Positions 27,337 through 36,564 of a stretch of DNA of 64,000 nucleotides are shown piece after piece. The stretch's first letter is position 1. Each line of letters starts with the position of its first letter. The notes beneath the pieces were generated by a model. The model was not told the DNA's origin. It searched no databases and was given only the letters and a program-made list of their open reading frames with translations. The DNA is from Psychrobacillus faecigallinarum (GTDB taxonomy: Bacteria; Bacillota; Bacilli; Bacillales_A; Planococcaceae). A program made the position numbers and the translations under genes. The DNA lies in the NCBI RefSeq assembly GCF_014836595.1, contig NZ_JACSQO010000002.1, positions 496,001 to 560,000 on the forward strand, written 5' to 3'.

Positions 27337-29040
27337 TTGTTAAAAGAACTTTCCATTAAAAATTTTGCGATAATAGATGAACTTACTGTAAGCTTTGAAG
27401 AAGGTTTAACTGTGCTAACTGGTGAAACTGGAGCTGGAAAATCAATCATTATTGATGCGGTTCATCTGCTTTGCGGAGGTAGAGGATCACAGGAATTTAT
27501 TCGACATGGCGCAAAAAAGGCAGAGCTAGAGGGACTATTTATCATTTCAGATCCAAAGCATAGCGTTTTTAAGAAAATGCTAGATGTTGGTATTGATAAA
27601 GATGAGGAAACAATCATTTTGAGAAGAGATATAAATGAGTCTGGAAAAAGTGTCTGTAGAGTAAATGGGAAACTTGTAACAATTGGTATTTTAAGAGAAA
27701 TTGGTGCCAGTTTAATAGATATCCATGGTCAGCATGAAAGCCAAGAGCTAATGGATGACAAGGCACATATTCACTTGCTTGACCAATTTGCTGGAGACGA
27801 CCTGAAGGCAGTAAAAGAAGCGTATAGGGAATTATTTAGTAAATACAAAAAATGGAAAAAAGAATTGGCTACATTGACGGAAAATGAGCAGCAAATTGCC
27901 CATAAAATTGACCTGTACACATTTCAAGTAGAAGAAATTGATGAAGCTCAATTAAAAAGAGGAGAAGAAGAATCTCTTCAGAATGAAAAGAAAAAGCTAT
28001 TAAACTTTCATAAAATGTTTGATAAAATCAGCAGCTCATATGATGCCATTTTAGGAGAATCTAAAGGATTAGACTATATAGGTTCTGCTATGTCTGATTT
28101 ACAAGATATTTCGGATGTAGACGAGAATATGAAGGATTTAAGCGAAAGCGTTTCTTCGGCATTTTATATATTGCAGGACGCAGCACATCAACTTAAAAAT
28201 GATTTAGATGAAATGGAGTATGACAGCAATCAACTTCAAATTGTAGAAGATCGATTGGCTTTAATACAGACTTTAAAAAGAAAATATGGAGCCTCGATTG
28301 AAGAAATTCTTGAATACAAAGAACAGATTCAACATAGCTTGGACCAATTAGTCAATCGAGATGAACAAATTCAAAAAATGGCAGAAAAAATACGTCAAAT
28401 TGAAATAGATCTTCAGCTAGAGGCTAACGAGTTAACCGATAAACGGAAGGCCGCATCTTCCTTGTTGAGTAACGCTATTATGGAGCAGCTTCAGGAGCTT
28501 TATATGGAAAAAGCAACTTTTGCTGTTATGTTCCATGATCATCCTAATCCTATCTATAATGAAGATGGTATAGACGATTTATCCTTTTATATATCTACAA
28601 ACGTTGGTGAACCGTTAAAGGCTTTAACTAAAATTGCTTCAGGTGGCGAATTATCTAGAATGATGCTTGCTTTAAAAAGTATTTTTTCGAAGCATCAAGG
28701 CATTACCTCTATTATTTTTGATGAGGTAGATACTGGTGTGAGCGGCCGAGTTGCCCAAGCGATTGCTGAAAAAATTGCGGGCATTGCGACAAATTCACAA
28801 GTTTTGTGTATATCTCATCTTTCCCAAGTTGCAGCGATGGCTGACCAGCATTTATTGATTAGAAAAGAAGTTTCTGGAAATCGTACCTATACGTTGCTGG
28901 AAGAAATAACGGATGACCAACGGGCCGAGGAATTAAGCAGAATGATGTCAGGCACGGAAATCACAACTACTACTTTAAAGCACTCCAAAGAATTACTAAA
29001 AATTGCAAATGAACGAAAAAAAGTGTTAAGAAACTCTTGA
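27337..29040 (+). CDS. recN: DNA repair protein RecN
   Basis: About 567 residues. SMC-like repair ATPase: Walker A LTGETGAGKSIIIDA near the N-terminus, two long coiled-coil arms (150-350), signature LSRMMLALKS and Walker B SIIFDEVDTGVSG near the C-terminus. It acts early at double-strand breaks. TTG 27337 is chosen because AGAGGTGAT lies 6-7 bases upstream and the protein then begins MLKELSIKNFAIID, the usual RecN start. Confidence 0.95.
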   Translation: MLKELSIKNFAIIDELTVSFEEGLTVLTGETGAGKSIIIDAVHLLCGGRGSQEFIRHGAKKAELEGLFIISDPKHSVFKKMLDVGIDKDEETIILRRDINESGKSVCRVNGKLVTIGILREIGASLIDIHGQHESQELMDDKAHIHLLDQFAGDDLKAVKEAYRELFSKYKKWKKELATLTENEQQIAHKIDLYTFQVEEIDEAQLKRGEEESLQNEKKKLLNFHKMFDKISSSYDAILGESKGLDYIGSAMSDLQDISDVDENMKDLSESVSSAFYILQDAAHQLKNDLDEMEYDSNQLQIVEDRLALIQTLKRKYGASIEEILEYKEQIQHSLDQLVNRDEQIQKMAEKIRQIEIDLQLEANELTDKRKAASSLLSNAIMEQLQELYMEKATFAVMFHDHPNPIYNEDGIDDLSFYISTNVGEPLKALTKIASGGELSRMMLALKSIFSKHQGITSIIFDEVDTGVSGRVAQAIAEKIAGIATNSQVLCISHLSQVAAMADQHLLIRKEVSGNRTYTLLEEITDDQRAEELSRMMSGTEITTTTLKHSKELLKIANERKKVLRNS

Positions 29041-29071
29041 GGACCCATTACTTTTGGGTCTTCTTTTTTTA
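29041..29071 (+). terminator. Terminator after recN
   Basis: GACCCA/TGGGTC stem, loop TTACTTT, then seven T. Confidence 0.85.
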
Positions 29072-29135
29072 TCAATTATTTACCTCACATAGAGTTCTTA
29101 GCGAAGGACATAGTAAAGTGTATGGGAGGTGAAAT

Positions 29136-30092
29136 ATGAAAAAAAGCTATCGAATTTGGTCGCTTTTGCCAATTATTTTCTTGACTTTATTCTTTCTAAG
29201 CACCACTGCATTTGCTTCTAAAGTTTCCGTTGTCCCGCTTGGGCAATCTATTCAGATCGACCTCCAATACGGATCTGTATTTCTTAGTCATGATGTCTTG
29301 ATAACAGATGATTATTGGCTAAAATCTGGTGATACAATTCATCAAATAAACGACCAAACGATATCGAGTATTGATGACTTAAAAAGACAATTGAAAGACA
29401 AGAAACAAATTATTATTCAGTATGAGCGCAACAAAACAATGTATACGAAAGATATGAGTGCTGATCAAATGATTAAACTCTTTCCTTTCTTGCGTGATGC
29501 AACTGAAGGAATTGGAACTTTAACCTATTTCGATCCGTCAACCAATGAATTTGGCGCATTAGGGCACCAAATTGTCGATCATACATCTGGTGTTACGCCA
29601 AAATTTTCAGAGGGCTCTATTTATTTGTCCTCTATTGAGCAAATTAAAAAAAGCATTCCTGGCAAACCTGGATATAAAATTACTTCACACGGAAACAATA
29701 GTCCTCCCATTGGAGGAGTAAATGAAAATAACGTTTATGGAGTTTTCGGTAAGTTAGAAAACAAAGCATTAGCCAATATTCCAATGCATCAGGTAGCAGT
29801 AGCAGAAAAAGAAGAAATTACGACTGGCAAAGCTATCATGCGTACTTCAATCGATGGTGAAAAAGTACAAGACTTTACAATTAACATCTCTTCTGTCGAT
29901 GGACATTTATTTCAATTCACTGTGACCGATCAACAGCTTATCAAAAAGACAGGTGGAATTCTCCAAGGAATGAGCGGTAGCCCAATCATCCAGGCAGACA
30001 AAATTATTGGTGTCGTAACTCATATGTATGTCGACAAACCCAAAAACGGTGCAGCTTTAGCAATAACTGAGATGATGAAAAAAAATCCATGA
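29136..30092 (+). CDS. spoIVB: SpoIVB signalling peptidase, compact form
   Basis: 318 residues: signal/anchor helix (9-28), a short PDZ region (about 40-105) and the S55 serine protease domain. The catalytic set is present: GALGHQI with His144, Asp265 in TVTDQQL, and Ser280 in QGMSGSPI. SpoIVB is secreted by the forespore and cleaves SpoIVFA to trigger pro-sigma-K processing. The B. subtilis protein has about 426 residues, so roughly 100 N-terminal residues are missing here. It lies between recN and spo0A as in B. subtilis. Confidence 0.94.
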   Translation: MKKSYRIWSLLPIIFLTLFFLSTTAFASKVSVVPLGQSIQIDLQYGSVFLSHDVLITDDYWLKSGDTIHQINDQTISSIDDLKRQLKDKKQIIIQYERNKTMYTKDMSADQMIKLFPFLRDATEGIGTLTYFDPSTNEFGALGHQIVDHTSGVTPKFSEGSIYLSSIEQIKKSIPGKPGYKITSHGNNSPPIGGVNENNVYGVFGKLENKALANIPMHQVAVAEKEEITTGKAIMRTSIDGEKVQDFTINISSVDGHLFQFTVTDQQLIKKTGGILQGMSGSPIIQADKIIGVVTHMYVDKPKNGAALAITEMMKKNP

Positions 30093-30104
30093 AGTATAGA
30101 TGAA

Positions 30105-30138
30105 AAGGCTACATCCTATTTTGGATGTAGCCTTTTTT
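30105..30138 (+). terminator. Terminator after spoIVB
   Basis: Perfect 12-base stem AAGGCTACATCC/GGATGTAGCCTT with loop TATTTT and six T. Confidence 0.95.
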
Positions 30139-30206
30139 GTGTCTTAAGGTGGATATAAGGTCTTGCGTTTTTACGATACATAGGTTTAAAATGTTAATGA
30201 ATAAAA

Positions 30207-30317
30207 TTCGACAAAGCATAAGAAAAGATTTACAATTTGTCGTAATACCACGTAATCATAATAGGAAAGAATCATTTTTATTTTATAAAAAGGAAGTGGG
30301 AAAAAGATAGCGAATAA
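30207..30317 (+). promoter_or_regulatory. spo0A control region: 0A boxes and sigma-H-type promoter
   Basis: TTCGACA (30207-30213) is an exact 0A box (TGNCGAA) on the minus strand; TGTCGTA (30238-30244) differs at one base. Downstream, AAAGGAAGT (30289-30297), an 11-base gap and AGCGAATAA (30309-30317) fit the sigma-H consensus RnAGGAwWW/RnnGAATww. In B. subtilis spo0A has the same layout: a sigma-H promoter and Spo0A boxes for autoregulation. Confidence 0.6.
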
Positions 30318-30355
30318 TATCTATGTAAAAAATTACAAAAGGTGGATGAACTTAT

Positions 30356-31147
30356 ATGGAGAAAATAAAAATTGCAATAGTCGACGATAACAAAGATTTA
30401 ATACGCACAATGGATTCTTATTTTGAGCAGCATCCTGAAATAGAGGTTATCGGTACTGCTTATAATGGAAAATTATGTTTGGAATTGTTAGAATCAATCA
30501 AACCAGACGTTTTGCTGTTGGATATTATCATGCCGCATCTTGATGGAATTGCTGTTTTAGACTCTTTACAGAAAAATAACAAGCTGAAGGATTTACAAGT
30601 CATCATGTTAACTGCATTTGGTCAGGAAGATGTGATGAAACAGGCTGTAGATCTTGGGGCCTCTTATTTCATGCTGAAGCCTTTTGAATTTGACCGTTTA
30701 GTGACACAAATTATTCAGGTTGCTGGAAGAAAGGGCTCTATTCAGGAAGCACCTGCAAAGTCCAATCCTGAAAAAGAAGCATTACAAAATAAGCGCATGA
30801 TTGATAATACTATTACTAATGTTATTAAAGAAATGGGAGTACCTGCGCATATTAAAGGTTATTCTTATCTTCGTGAAGCAATTCAAATGGTATATGCTGA
30901 TATTGAACTGTTAGGCTCCATTACGAAAGTATTATATCCAGAAATAGCAAAAAAATTTCAAACAACTCCTTCTCGTGTTGAGCGTGCCATTCGTCATGCA
31001 ATTGAAGTAGCATGGAATCGTGGAAACTATGAAACTATCTCGAAAATGTTCGGCTACACAGTTCATCACTTAAAGTCTAAACCTACAAATAGTGAATTCA
31101 TCGCGATGATCGCAGACAAAATTCGTATGGAAAATATGGCTAGTTGA
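30356..31147 (+). CDS. spo0A: Sporulation master regulator Spo0A
   Basis: 263 residues. Receiver domain (1-125) with acidic pair Asp10-Asp11, phospho-acceptor Asp56 (LLLDIIMP), Thr86 and Lys108; C-terminal DNA-binding domain with [21 protein letters not shown], almost identical to the known recognition helix. It ends the phosphorelay and switches on sporulation. All key residues are intact. Ribosome site AAAGGTGG. Confidence 0.98.
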   Translation: MEKIKIAIVDDNKDLIRTMDSYFEQHPEIEVIGTAYNGKLCLELLESIKPDVLLLDIIMPHLDGIAVLDSLQKNNKLKDLQVIMLTAFGQEDVMKQAVDLGASYFMLKPFEFDRLVTQIIQVAGRKGSIQEAPAKSNPEKEALQNKRMIDNTITNVIKEMGVPAHIKGYSYLREAIQMVYADIELLGSITKVLYPEIAKKFQTTPSRVERAIRHAIEVAWNRGNYETISKMFGYTVHHLKSKPTNSEFIAMIADKIRMENMAS

Positions 31148-31256
31148 AAGTGAAAGAATCAAGTTTCCAGATATAAAATAATAGTGAACGGTGCAACGAA
31201 TTTTTAACACCATTCCAATGAACTTTAATTTTGACGTAGCAACTAAATATCGTTGC

Positions 31257-31288
31257 CCGACCTACTATTAAGAGTGGGTCTTTTTTTA
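31257..31288 (+). terminator. Terminator after spo0A
   Basis: GACCTACT/AGTGGGTC stem (one G-T pair), loop ATTAAG, seven T. Confidence 0.85.
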
Positions 31289-31667
31289 TTTTTAGAATGG
31301 TAATTAACTTAGTATAGTTATTCAGTAGATTTAGAAATTAAGAAAAAGTAAAATCATTATATTATTTTTTTCTTATAGATATTTGTTTGAAGTATTATGG
31401 TAAAATATATTTATACTGAAAATTGGCAGAAAATTCATGGTATTGCTCCAGGTTTTATCATACATTAGATCAGTAAAACTTTATTACTTATCTAATGGGT
31501 GAAAAGATCTGAAAAAATATTTTTTAATGTAGTATCAATGTCATGTTGGAACATGTATTGTTTAATAGATTAATAAATATCCCTCCTCAAAAATGAATTT
31601 TTAAAGTAGTTTTGCAAGTTTTCAAGGTTGAAGAAGATAATATATCTTTAGAAGGGTTGAGAAGAAA
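31289..31667 (+). other. Intergenic stretch before the FapA-like gene
   Basis: No gene seen. It holds an inverted repeat CATTAGATCAGTAA (31463-31476) and TTACTTATCTAATG (31484-31497), complementary but for one position, without a T run, which could fold in the leader of the next gene. Confidence 0.55.
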
Positions 31668-33239
31668 TTGGTTATTGAAGATAATGATAATTTAACCATA
31701 ACTGAAAAGAATGGACAGGTCTTTTTGTTTACAAAAAAAGATGGTTTTAGTTTAAAAAAGTTCGAAGAATATATTAGAAAATACCCACGCTTCAAAATCA
31801 CAAGTTTTACAGCTTTAAAAAAAGCACTCTCGACTAAATCTACAGAACCTCAAGAAATAGGAAATTGGCTAGATTTAATTGAAATAGACATTAGTGCAGA
31901 TTATATGGAAGTACTTTTGACTATAAACGAATCACCTACATACATTCAGGATAATATCATAGAAGTACAGACCCACATACATAAGCTACTCGAAGAACAT
32001 AACATTAAATTTGGCAAAAAAACATTAGATATATTATCTTTAAAAACTGGGAAGCCTTTTATAATTGCACAAGGAAAGTCTCCTCAAAAAGGAGAAAATG
32101 CGCATGTTAGTTATTTAGAGCAAGCCGAAAAAAAGCCTGTGATAAACGAAGATGGTAAGGCAGATTATTTTGATATGAATTTTATCAAAGAGATAGAAGA
32201 GGGATCATGGCTAGGAGAAAAAGTTCCTGCTAAAGAAGGTATAGACGGTATAAATGTCTATGGGGAATATGTGCCGGCAAGTCCTGGAGATGACGTCCAA
32301 CTTAAATACGATGCAAAATCTGCATATGAAATTGAAGAGGATGGTAAAATCGTACTTCGCTCTAAAACAAAGGGTGTCATTGGTGAAGTAAATGGAGTGT
32401 TATCCGTACTAAAACATTTAATTGTAGATGGGGATGTTGGAATAGAAACAGGAAATTTAAAGTTTGATGGTTCTATTCAAGTTAAAGGTACTGTGATGGC
32501 TGGGTACTCCGTTATTGCTTCAGGTGATATTTCAATCGAAGGTAAAGAAGGAGTTAATTCCGCCGAGCTAATAAAATCAGCTGAAGGAGATGTCTTTATT
32601 AAAGGAGGCATTTTTGGTCGTGGAATAACCAAGGTAGAGGCACATAATAATATATATATTAAACATGCCAACGAATGTACACTACAGGCAAAAGAACAGG
32701 TGCATATCGGCTTTTATGCACTTGGTGCAACTATTTTTGCTCATGAAATTATATTAGATGATCGAAAAGGGAAAATTATTGGAGGAAAGGCTGTAGCAGT
32801 CAATTCAATTACAACAGCATTTAGCGGAAATAGCATGGAAAGAAAAACAGAACTTGTCGTGCAAGGTATAGACCGCAAAATCTTAACCGAAAATGCTAAA
32901 ACTTTGGCAGAAAAGATGGTAAAGCTACAAGAGGAAGCAACTAAATTAAACTATCAAATCTATCAGCTTGGCGAATTGAAAGACAATATGACTACTCAGC
33001 AGAACGGGATATATGAGAAAACTAAACAAAAATACAATCTTTTACAGCAGGATGTGAAAGAAACAGATAGAGAAATACAACGTATTTTAAAATTGCTAAG
33101 AAGTAACGTAGAATACTATGTTAATGTTACAAAAGAGGCAAATCCGGGTACCATTATACAAATTGGAAATAAATCTTCCTTCTTAACAACTACTACAAAA
33201 GGAAAATTTAAGTTAGAAAATGGGGAGTTAAATGTCTAA
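31668..33239 (+). CDS. FapA family (DUF342) protein
   Basis: 523 residues. The middle (about 180-390) is a beta-helix-like DUF342/FapA core with repeated short glycine turns (VDGDVGIETG, GSIQVKGTVMAGYSVIASGDISIEG), followed by a coiled coil (410-475). Family members are tied to flagellar assembly or cell-surface polymers, but no motility gene is nearby. TTG start with site GAAGGGTTGAGAAG. It overlaps glpQ by 8 bases, so they form a unit. Role here unknown. Confidence 0.85.
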   Translation: MVIEDNDNLTITEKNGQVFLFTKKDGFSLKKFEEYIRKYPRFKITSFTALKKALSTKSTEPQEIGNWLDLIEIDISADYMEVLLTINESPTYIQDNIIEVQTHIHKLLEEHNIKFGKKTLDILSLKTGKPFIIAQGKSPQKGENAHVSYLEQAEKKPVINEDGKADYFDMNFIKEIEEGSWLGEKVPAKEGIDGINVYGEYVPASPGDDVQLKYDAKSAYEIEEDGKIVLRSKTKGVIGEVNGVLSVLKHLIVDGDVGIETGNLKFDGSIQVKGTVMAGYSVIASGDISIEGKEGVNSAELIKSAEGDVFIKGGIFGRGITKVEAHNNIYIKHANECTLQAKEQVHIGFYALGATIFAHEIILDDRKGKIIGGKAVAVNSITTAFSGNSMERKTELVVQGIDRKILTENAKTLAEKMVKLQEEATKLNYQIYQLGELKDNMTTQQNGIYEKTKQKYNLLQQDVKETDREIQRILKLLRSNVEYYVNVTKEANPGTIIQIGNKSSFLTTTTKGKFKLENGELNV

Positions 33240-33951
33240 TCTACCGGTATACGCGCATCGTGGTGGCGCTACAAAGTATGTCGAAAATTCACTTAGGTCT
33301 TTTGAGTATGCAAAGAAAATAGGCGTGGACGGAATTGAAATGGATTTGCAACTTTCAGCGGATGGAGTGGCTTTTGTTACCCATGATTTGGACTTTTTTA
33401 GATTAGCAGGTATAAACAGAAGAATAACTGATATGGCTGCTGAGGAGATTCTTCAGCTAAAACTAGGGAAAACGTTTCTACGTAGATTTTTATATTCAAG
33501 AGTACTTAGTTTTGACGACTTTCTATCTTTTTTTGAACAAACAAATTTGAAGCTAAACGTGGAATTTAAGGAATCTTTTCTTGGAAAAACAGAAAAAATT
33601 GAAGAAGTAGTGTACAAGACAAAAAATATTAAGGATGTTCATTTTTCTTCTTTTGAAGAAAGCATTCTAGAAACTATACAAAGAATGCCTATAAAAACAA
33701 AAACTGCTTTTATCGGAAAGAAAAATTCCAGTTGGGATGAAATTTTAGCTAATCGCTCATATGATGCCATACACCTTAACAAAAAATTCTTTGGTACTGA
33801 ACTAATGGATAGGATATGGGAGGCAGGATTTCCTATGCGATTTTATAATATAAAAGGAACGGAGAAATATTTGAAAAATCCGCCCAAATCGGTTATTGGG
33901 TGGATTACTGATTTTCCACTGAAACTAATTGAGCAACAAAATCGTTTATAA
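33232..33951 (+). CDS. glpQ: Glycerophosphodiester phosphodiesterase
   Basis: 239 residues, TIM-barrel phosphodiesterase. YAHRGGATKYVENSLRSFEYA, GIEMDLQLSADGVAFVTHD hold the catalytic His pair and metal Glu/Asp; NVEFKE and IGWITDFP follow. It cleaves glycerophosphodiesters to glycerol 3-phosphate. No signal peptide, so cytosolic. B. subtilis has a homologue (yqiK) in the same region. It overlaps the FapA-like gene. Confidence 0.9.
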   Translation: MSNLPVYAHRGGATKYVENSLRSFEYAKKIGVDGIEMDLQLSADGVAFVTHDLDFFRLAGINRRITDMAAEEILQLKLGKTFLRRFLYSRVLSFDDFLSFFEQTNLKLNVEFKESFLGKTEKIEEVVYKTKNIKDVHFSSFEESILETIQRMPIKTKTAFIGKKNSSWDEILANRSYDAIHLNKKFFGTELMDRIWEAGFPMRFYNIKGTEKYLKNPPKSVIGWITDFPLKLIEQQNRL

Positions 33952-34023
33952 AATTACATCTTTTACAAAATAAAATTTCCACCTCAATGAAAAATTTCTT
34001 ACTATGTATTCTAAATAACAAAA

Positions 34024-34102
34024 AGACTATAGACATGTTCAAATTTCTTTGAGTTTGTCTATAGTATAAAGACACAGGCTTTTCTAGTCTGTGTCTTTTT
34101 TC
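34024..34102. terminator. Two back-to-back terminators between glpQ and yqzF
   Basis: Hairpin A ACTATAGACA/TGTCTATAGT (34026-34065) is followed by T on the minus strand and ends yqzF. Hairpin B AAAGACACAG/CTGTGTCTTT (34068-34098) is followed by T on the plus strand and ends the fapA-glpQ unit; the yqzF stop codon is in its loop. Confidence 0.85.
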
Positions 34103-34341
34103 TTTTGAAATCGTGGTGCAACTTTTCCGTTTTTTCTATCTCTATTTAATAAAAAACCTGCAAAGAAGCCTAGACCTAGAACTGTAAAGATTAATCCGCA
34201 AATAAACTGAACGGCTAGTCCTCCAATAGGAAGTATTTGTAATCCAAAAAATGTATCTCTCATTAATTTGATTCCAAAAGCTGCCAATATTCCCGGTATT
34301 AATAACACGATTAAAGCTAATAAACGAGCCACTTTCTTCAC
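34084..34341 (-). CDS. yqzF: DUF2627 small membrane protein (YqzF)
   Basis: 85 residues with two hydrophobic helices (about 5-25 and 36-66) and a basic tail ending in KKKDTD. Matches the DUF2627 family, represented by B. subtilis YqzF just before bkdR. Function unknown. Divergent from bkdR. Confidence 0.88.
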   Translation of the reverse strand: MKKVARLLALIVLLIPGILAAFGIKLMRDTFFGLQILPIGGLAVQFICGLIFTVLGLGFFAGFLLNRDRKNGKVAPRFQKKKDTD

Positions 34342-34460
34342 TCCTGTTCCTTCTATTTTAATTTTACATTCAAGTTTATGATTGTCAATGATTGAAACTT
34401 ACGTTATGATATAGAAGAAATGCAATAAGTTGCAGAAAAAAAGTGGGGGTGTGCATATTT

Positions 34461-36479
34461 TTGCAAAACATACTCATTGTAGGTGCAGGTAACGGTGGAT
34501 ATGCACTTCTCAAGTTAATAGAGCAGGCGGATTACCTTCAGGTTACCGCTATTGTAGATATTAACGATGAGGCTCCTGGAATAATCTACGCTAAACAACA
34601 TAACATACCAATTTATAATGAGTGGAGGAGTTTGTTAAGCAAGGATATTCAAATCATTATTGATGTGACTGGTCAGAAGGAAGTGTTCTATGAATTACTT
34701 CAGAATAGACCTGCCACCGCTGTATTGATACCTGGTGAGATAGCCAACTTAATCGTTACATTGTTGGAAGAAAAAAATAGCTATATTCAAATTATCAACC
34801 AAAGAAAGGCCTTACAGGATCTCATTTTTAACTCCATAGAAGAAGGGATGATTGGCATTAACAGCCAAGGCATCGTCAACTTTTTTAATAAGAGCGCTGA
34901 AAGAATGACCTTAATTCCTGTAGAAGAGGCCATGGGTAAACATGTGGTTGATGTTATCTCCTTAAGTGAATTACCAAGAATATACGAAACAGGTAAGGTC
35001 GAACTGAACAAAGAACTTACTCTTGAAAGCGGTACCAAAATAGTTACCTCTAGGTATCCTATGGTCAATAATGAGGGTAAACGTATCGGAGCCTTCGCAG
35101 TATTTCAGGATATTTCGGAAGTAGTTCGTCTTGCCGAAGAAATTACAAATTTAACAGAAATACAAAAAATGCTTGAAGCAATCATTTATTCAAGTGAAGA
35201 TGCCATATCTGTAGTAGACGAAGATGGCAAGGGAATTCTTATTAACCCTGCCTATACCCGAATCACGGGGTTTAGTGAAGAGGAAGTTATTGGGAAACCT
35301 GCTACTGCCGATATATCTGAAGGTGAAAGTATTCATCTAAAGGTACTTCAAACTAAAAAGCCTATTAGAGGTGTAAATCTTCGAGTCGGTAAGGAAGAGA
35401 AGGACGTCATTGTTAACGTAGCACCTATTTTAGTAAACAATCAGTTAAAAGGTAGTGTCGGTGTAATTCATGACATGACTGAAATGCGAGGTCTTATGAA
35501 GGAATTGGATCGAGCCAGGACTATTATTCGAACGCTTGAATCATCTTATTCCTTTGAAGACATAGTTGGTATTTCTGATGAAATCAACTTAGCAATAGAA
35601 CAAGCAAAGCTGGCAGCGAATGTTCCAATAACCGTTCTTTTAAGGGGAGAGGTCGGTGCAGGAAAGGATTTGTTTGCGCATGCTATTCACGGAGAGAGCA
35701 GTCGCTCTATGTATCCTTTTGTACGAGTTAACTGTAGCTCACTAGAAGAGCACCTTTTAGAAAGAGAATTGTTTGGTTACCAAGAAGAAGGTATTACGTA
35801 TCCAGGTAAACTGGAGGAAGCATTCAAGGGAACTATTTTCTTAGACGAGGTTGGGGAACTGACTAAGAAAACTCAGGCGAAGCTCTTACAGGTATTAAGA
35901 GAAAATGTTTTTGTACCTGTCGGGGGTACCGCACCTAAGCATGTGGATGTCCGAATTATTGCAGCAAGTAGTCTTAATTTGGAAAAAGCAATGAGAGAGG
36001 GTACATTTAGAGAGGACTTCTATTTTCAACTAAATCGAATGCCTATCTATATTCCTTCTTTACGCCAAAGAAAAAAAGATATTCCGCTACTTGCGGAACG
36101 ATTGTTAGTTAAACTGAACCAAGAGTTTGGTCGCAATATCGAGGGATTTACCAATCAGGCACTCGAAATCTTATGTCTTTATGATTGGCCAGGTAATGTG
36201 CGAGAATTAGAGAATATTATAAGTCGCTCTATGATCTTTCTCCAACCGAATGATCGTTCAGTAGACGAACGGCATTTACCAAAATTAATGCTTCAGTTAT
36301 CAACGGAAGAAGATGAAGATTCGATTGCTCCTTTATCGGAGCAAATGGATGAAATGGAGAAAAGAGTACTTGCCCAAGCACTTAATATATGTGAGGGCAA
36401 TAAATCTAAAACAGCTAAAAGACTTAATATTTCATTACGTTCTCTGTATTATAAGCTGGAAAAATATAATCTCGTTTAA
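34461..36479 (+). CDS. bkdR: BkdR-type regulator that lacks the sigma-54 contact loop
   Basis: About 672 residues: N-terminal Rossmann-like region (ILIVGAGNGGYALL), two PAS domains (about 110-225, 235-345), AAA+ central domain with Walker A GEVGAGKD and Walker B GTIFLDEVGEL, and a Fis-type helix-turn-helix at the end. Position before bcd marks it as BkdR. The GAFTGA loop expected after ELFGY is gone: the protein reads ELFGYQEEGITYPGKLEEAF. The usual YYRLN arginine is Gln (FYFQLNR). It therefore probably does not activate sigma-54 polymerase. TTG 34461 has AAGTGGGGGTG upstream and gives MQNILIVG. Confidence 0.9.
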   Translation: MQNILIVGAGNGGYALLKLIEQADYLQVTAIVDINDEAPGIIYAKQHNIPIYNEWRSLLSKDIQIIIDVTGQKEVFYELLQNRPATAVLIPGEIANLIVTLLEEKNSYIQIINQRKALQDLIFNSIEEGMIGINSQGIVNFFNKSAERMTLIPVEEAMGKHVVDVISLSELPRIYETGKVELNKELTLESGTKIVTSRYPMVNNEGKRIGAFAVFQDISEVVRLAEEITNLTEIQKMLEAIIYSSEDAISVVDEDGKGILINPAYTRITGFSEEEVIGKPATADISEGESIHLKVLQTKKPIRGVNLRVGKEEKDVIVNVAPILVNNQLKGSVGVIHDMTEMRGLMKELDRARTIIRTLESSYSFEDIVGISDEINLAIEQAKLAANVPITVLLRGEVGAGKDLFAHAIHGESSRSMYPFVRVNCSSLEEHLLERELFGYQEEGITYPGKLEEAFKGTIFLDEVGELTKKTQAKLLQVLRENVFVPVGGTAPKHVDVRIIAASSLNLEKAMREGTFREDFYFQLNRMPIYIPSLRQRKKDIPLLAERLLVKLNQEFGRNIEGFTNQALEILCLYDWPGNVRELENIISRSMIFLQPNDRSVDERHLPKLMLQLSTEEDEDSIAPLSEQMDEMEKRVLAQALNICEGNKSKTAKRLNISLRSLYYKLEKYNLV

Positions 36480-36490
36480 TGGGGAAAATG

Positions 36491-36519
36491 TTCAAGTAAA
36501 TAGGGGTATTTACTATAAA
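36491..36519 (+). promoter_or_regulatory. Sigma-A-like promoter with palindrome before bcd
   Basis: TTCAAG (36491-36496), 17 bases, TATAAA (36514-36519). The spacer is filled by the perfect inverted repeat AGTAAATA-GGGG-TATTTACT (36495-36514), a likely operator. No sigma-54 -24/-12 pair (GG-N10-GC) is visible between bkdR and bcd, unlike B. subtilis. Confidence 0.6.
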
Positions 36520-36564
36520 TGATCTTAAACATGCATCAATTTAACTACTAGGAGGAACTTACAA

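Noticed and set aside
36480..36564. Sigma-54 promoter before bcd
   Set aside because: No GG-N10-GC pair of the -24/-12 type found; a sigma-A-like promoter is present instead.
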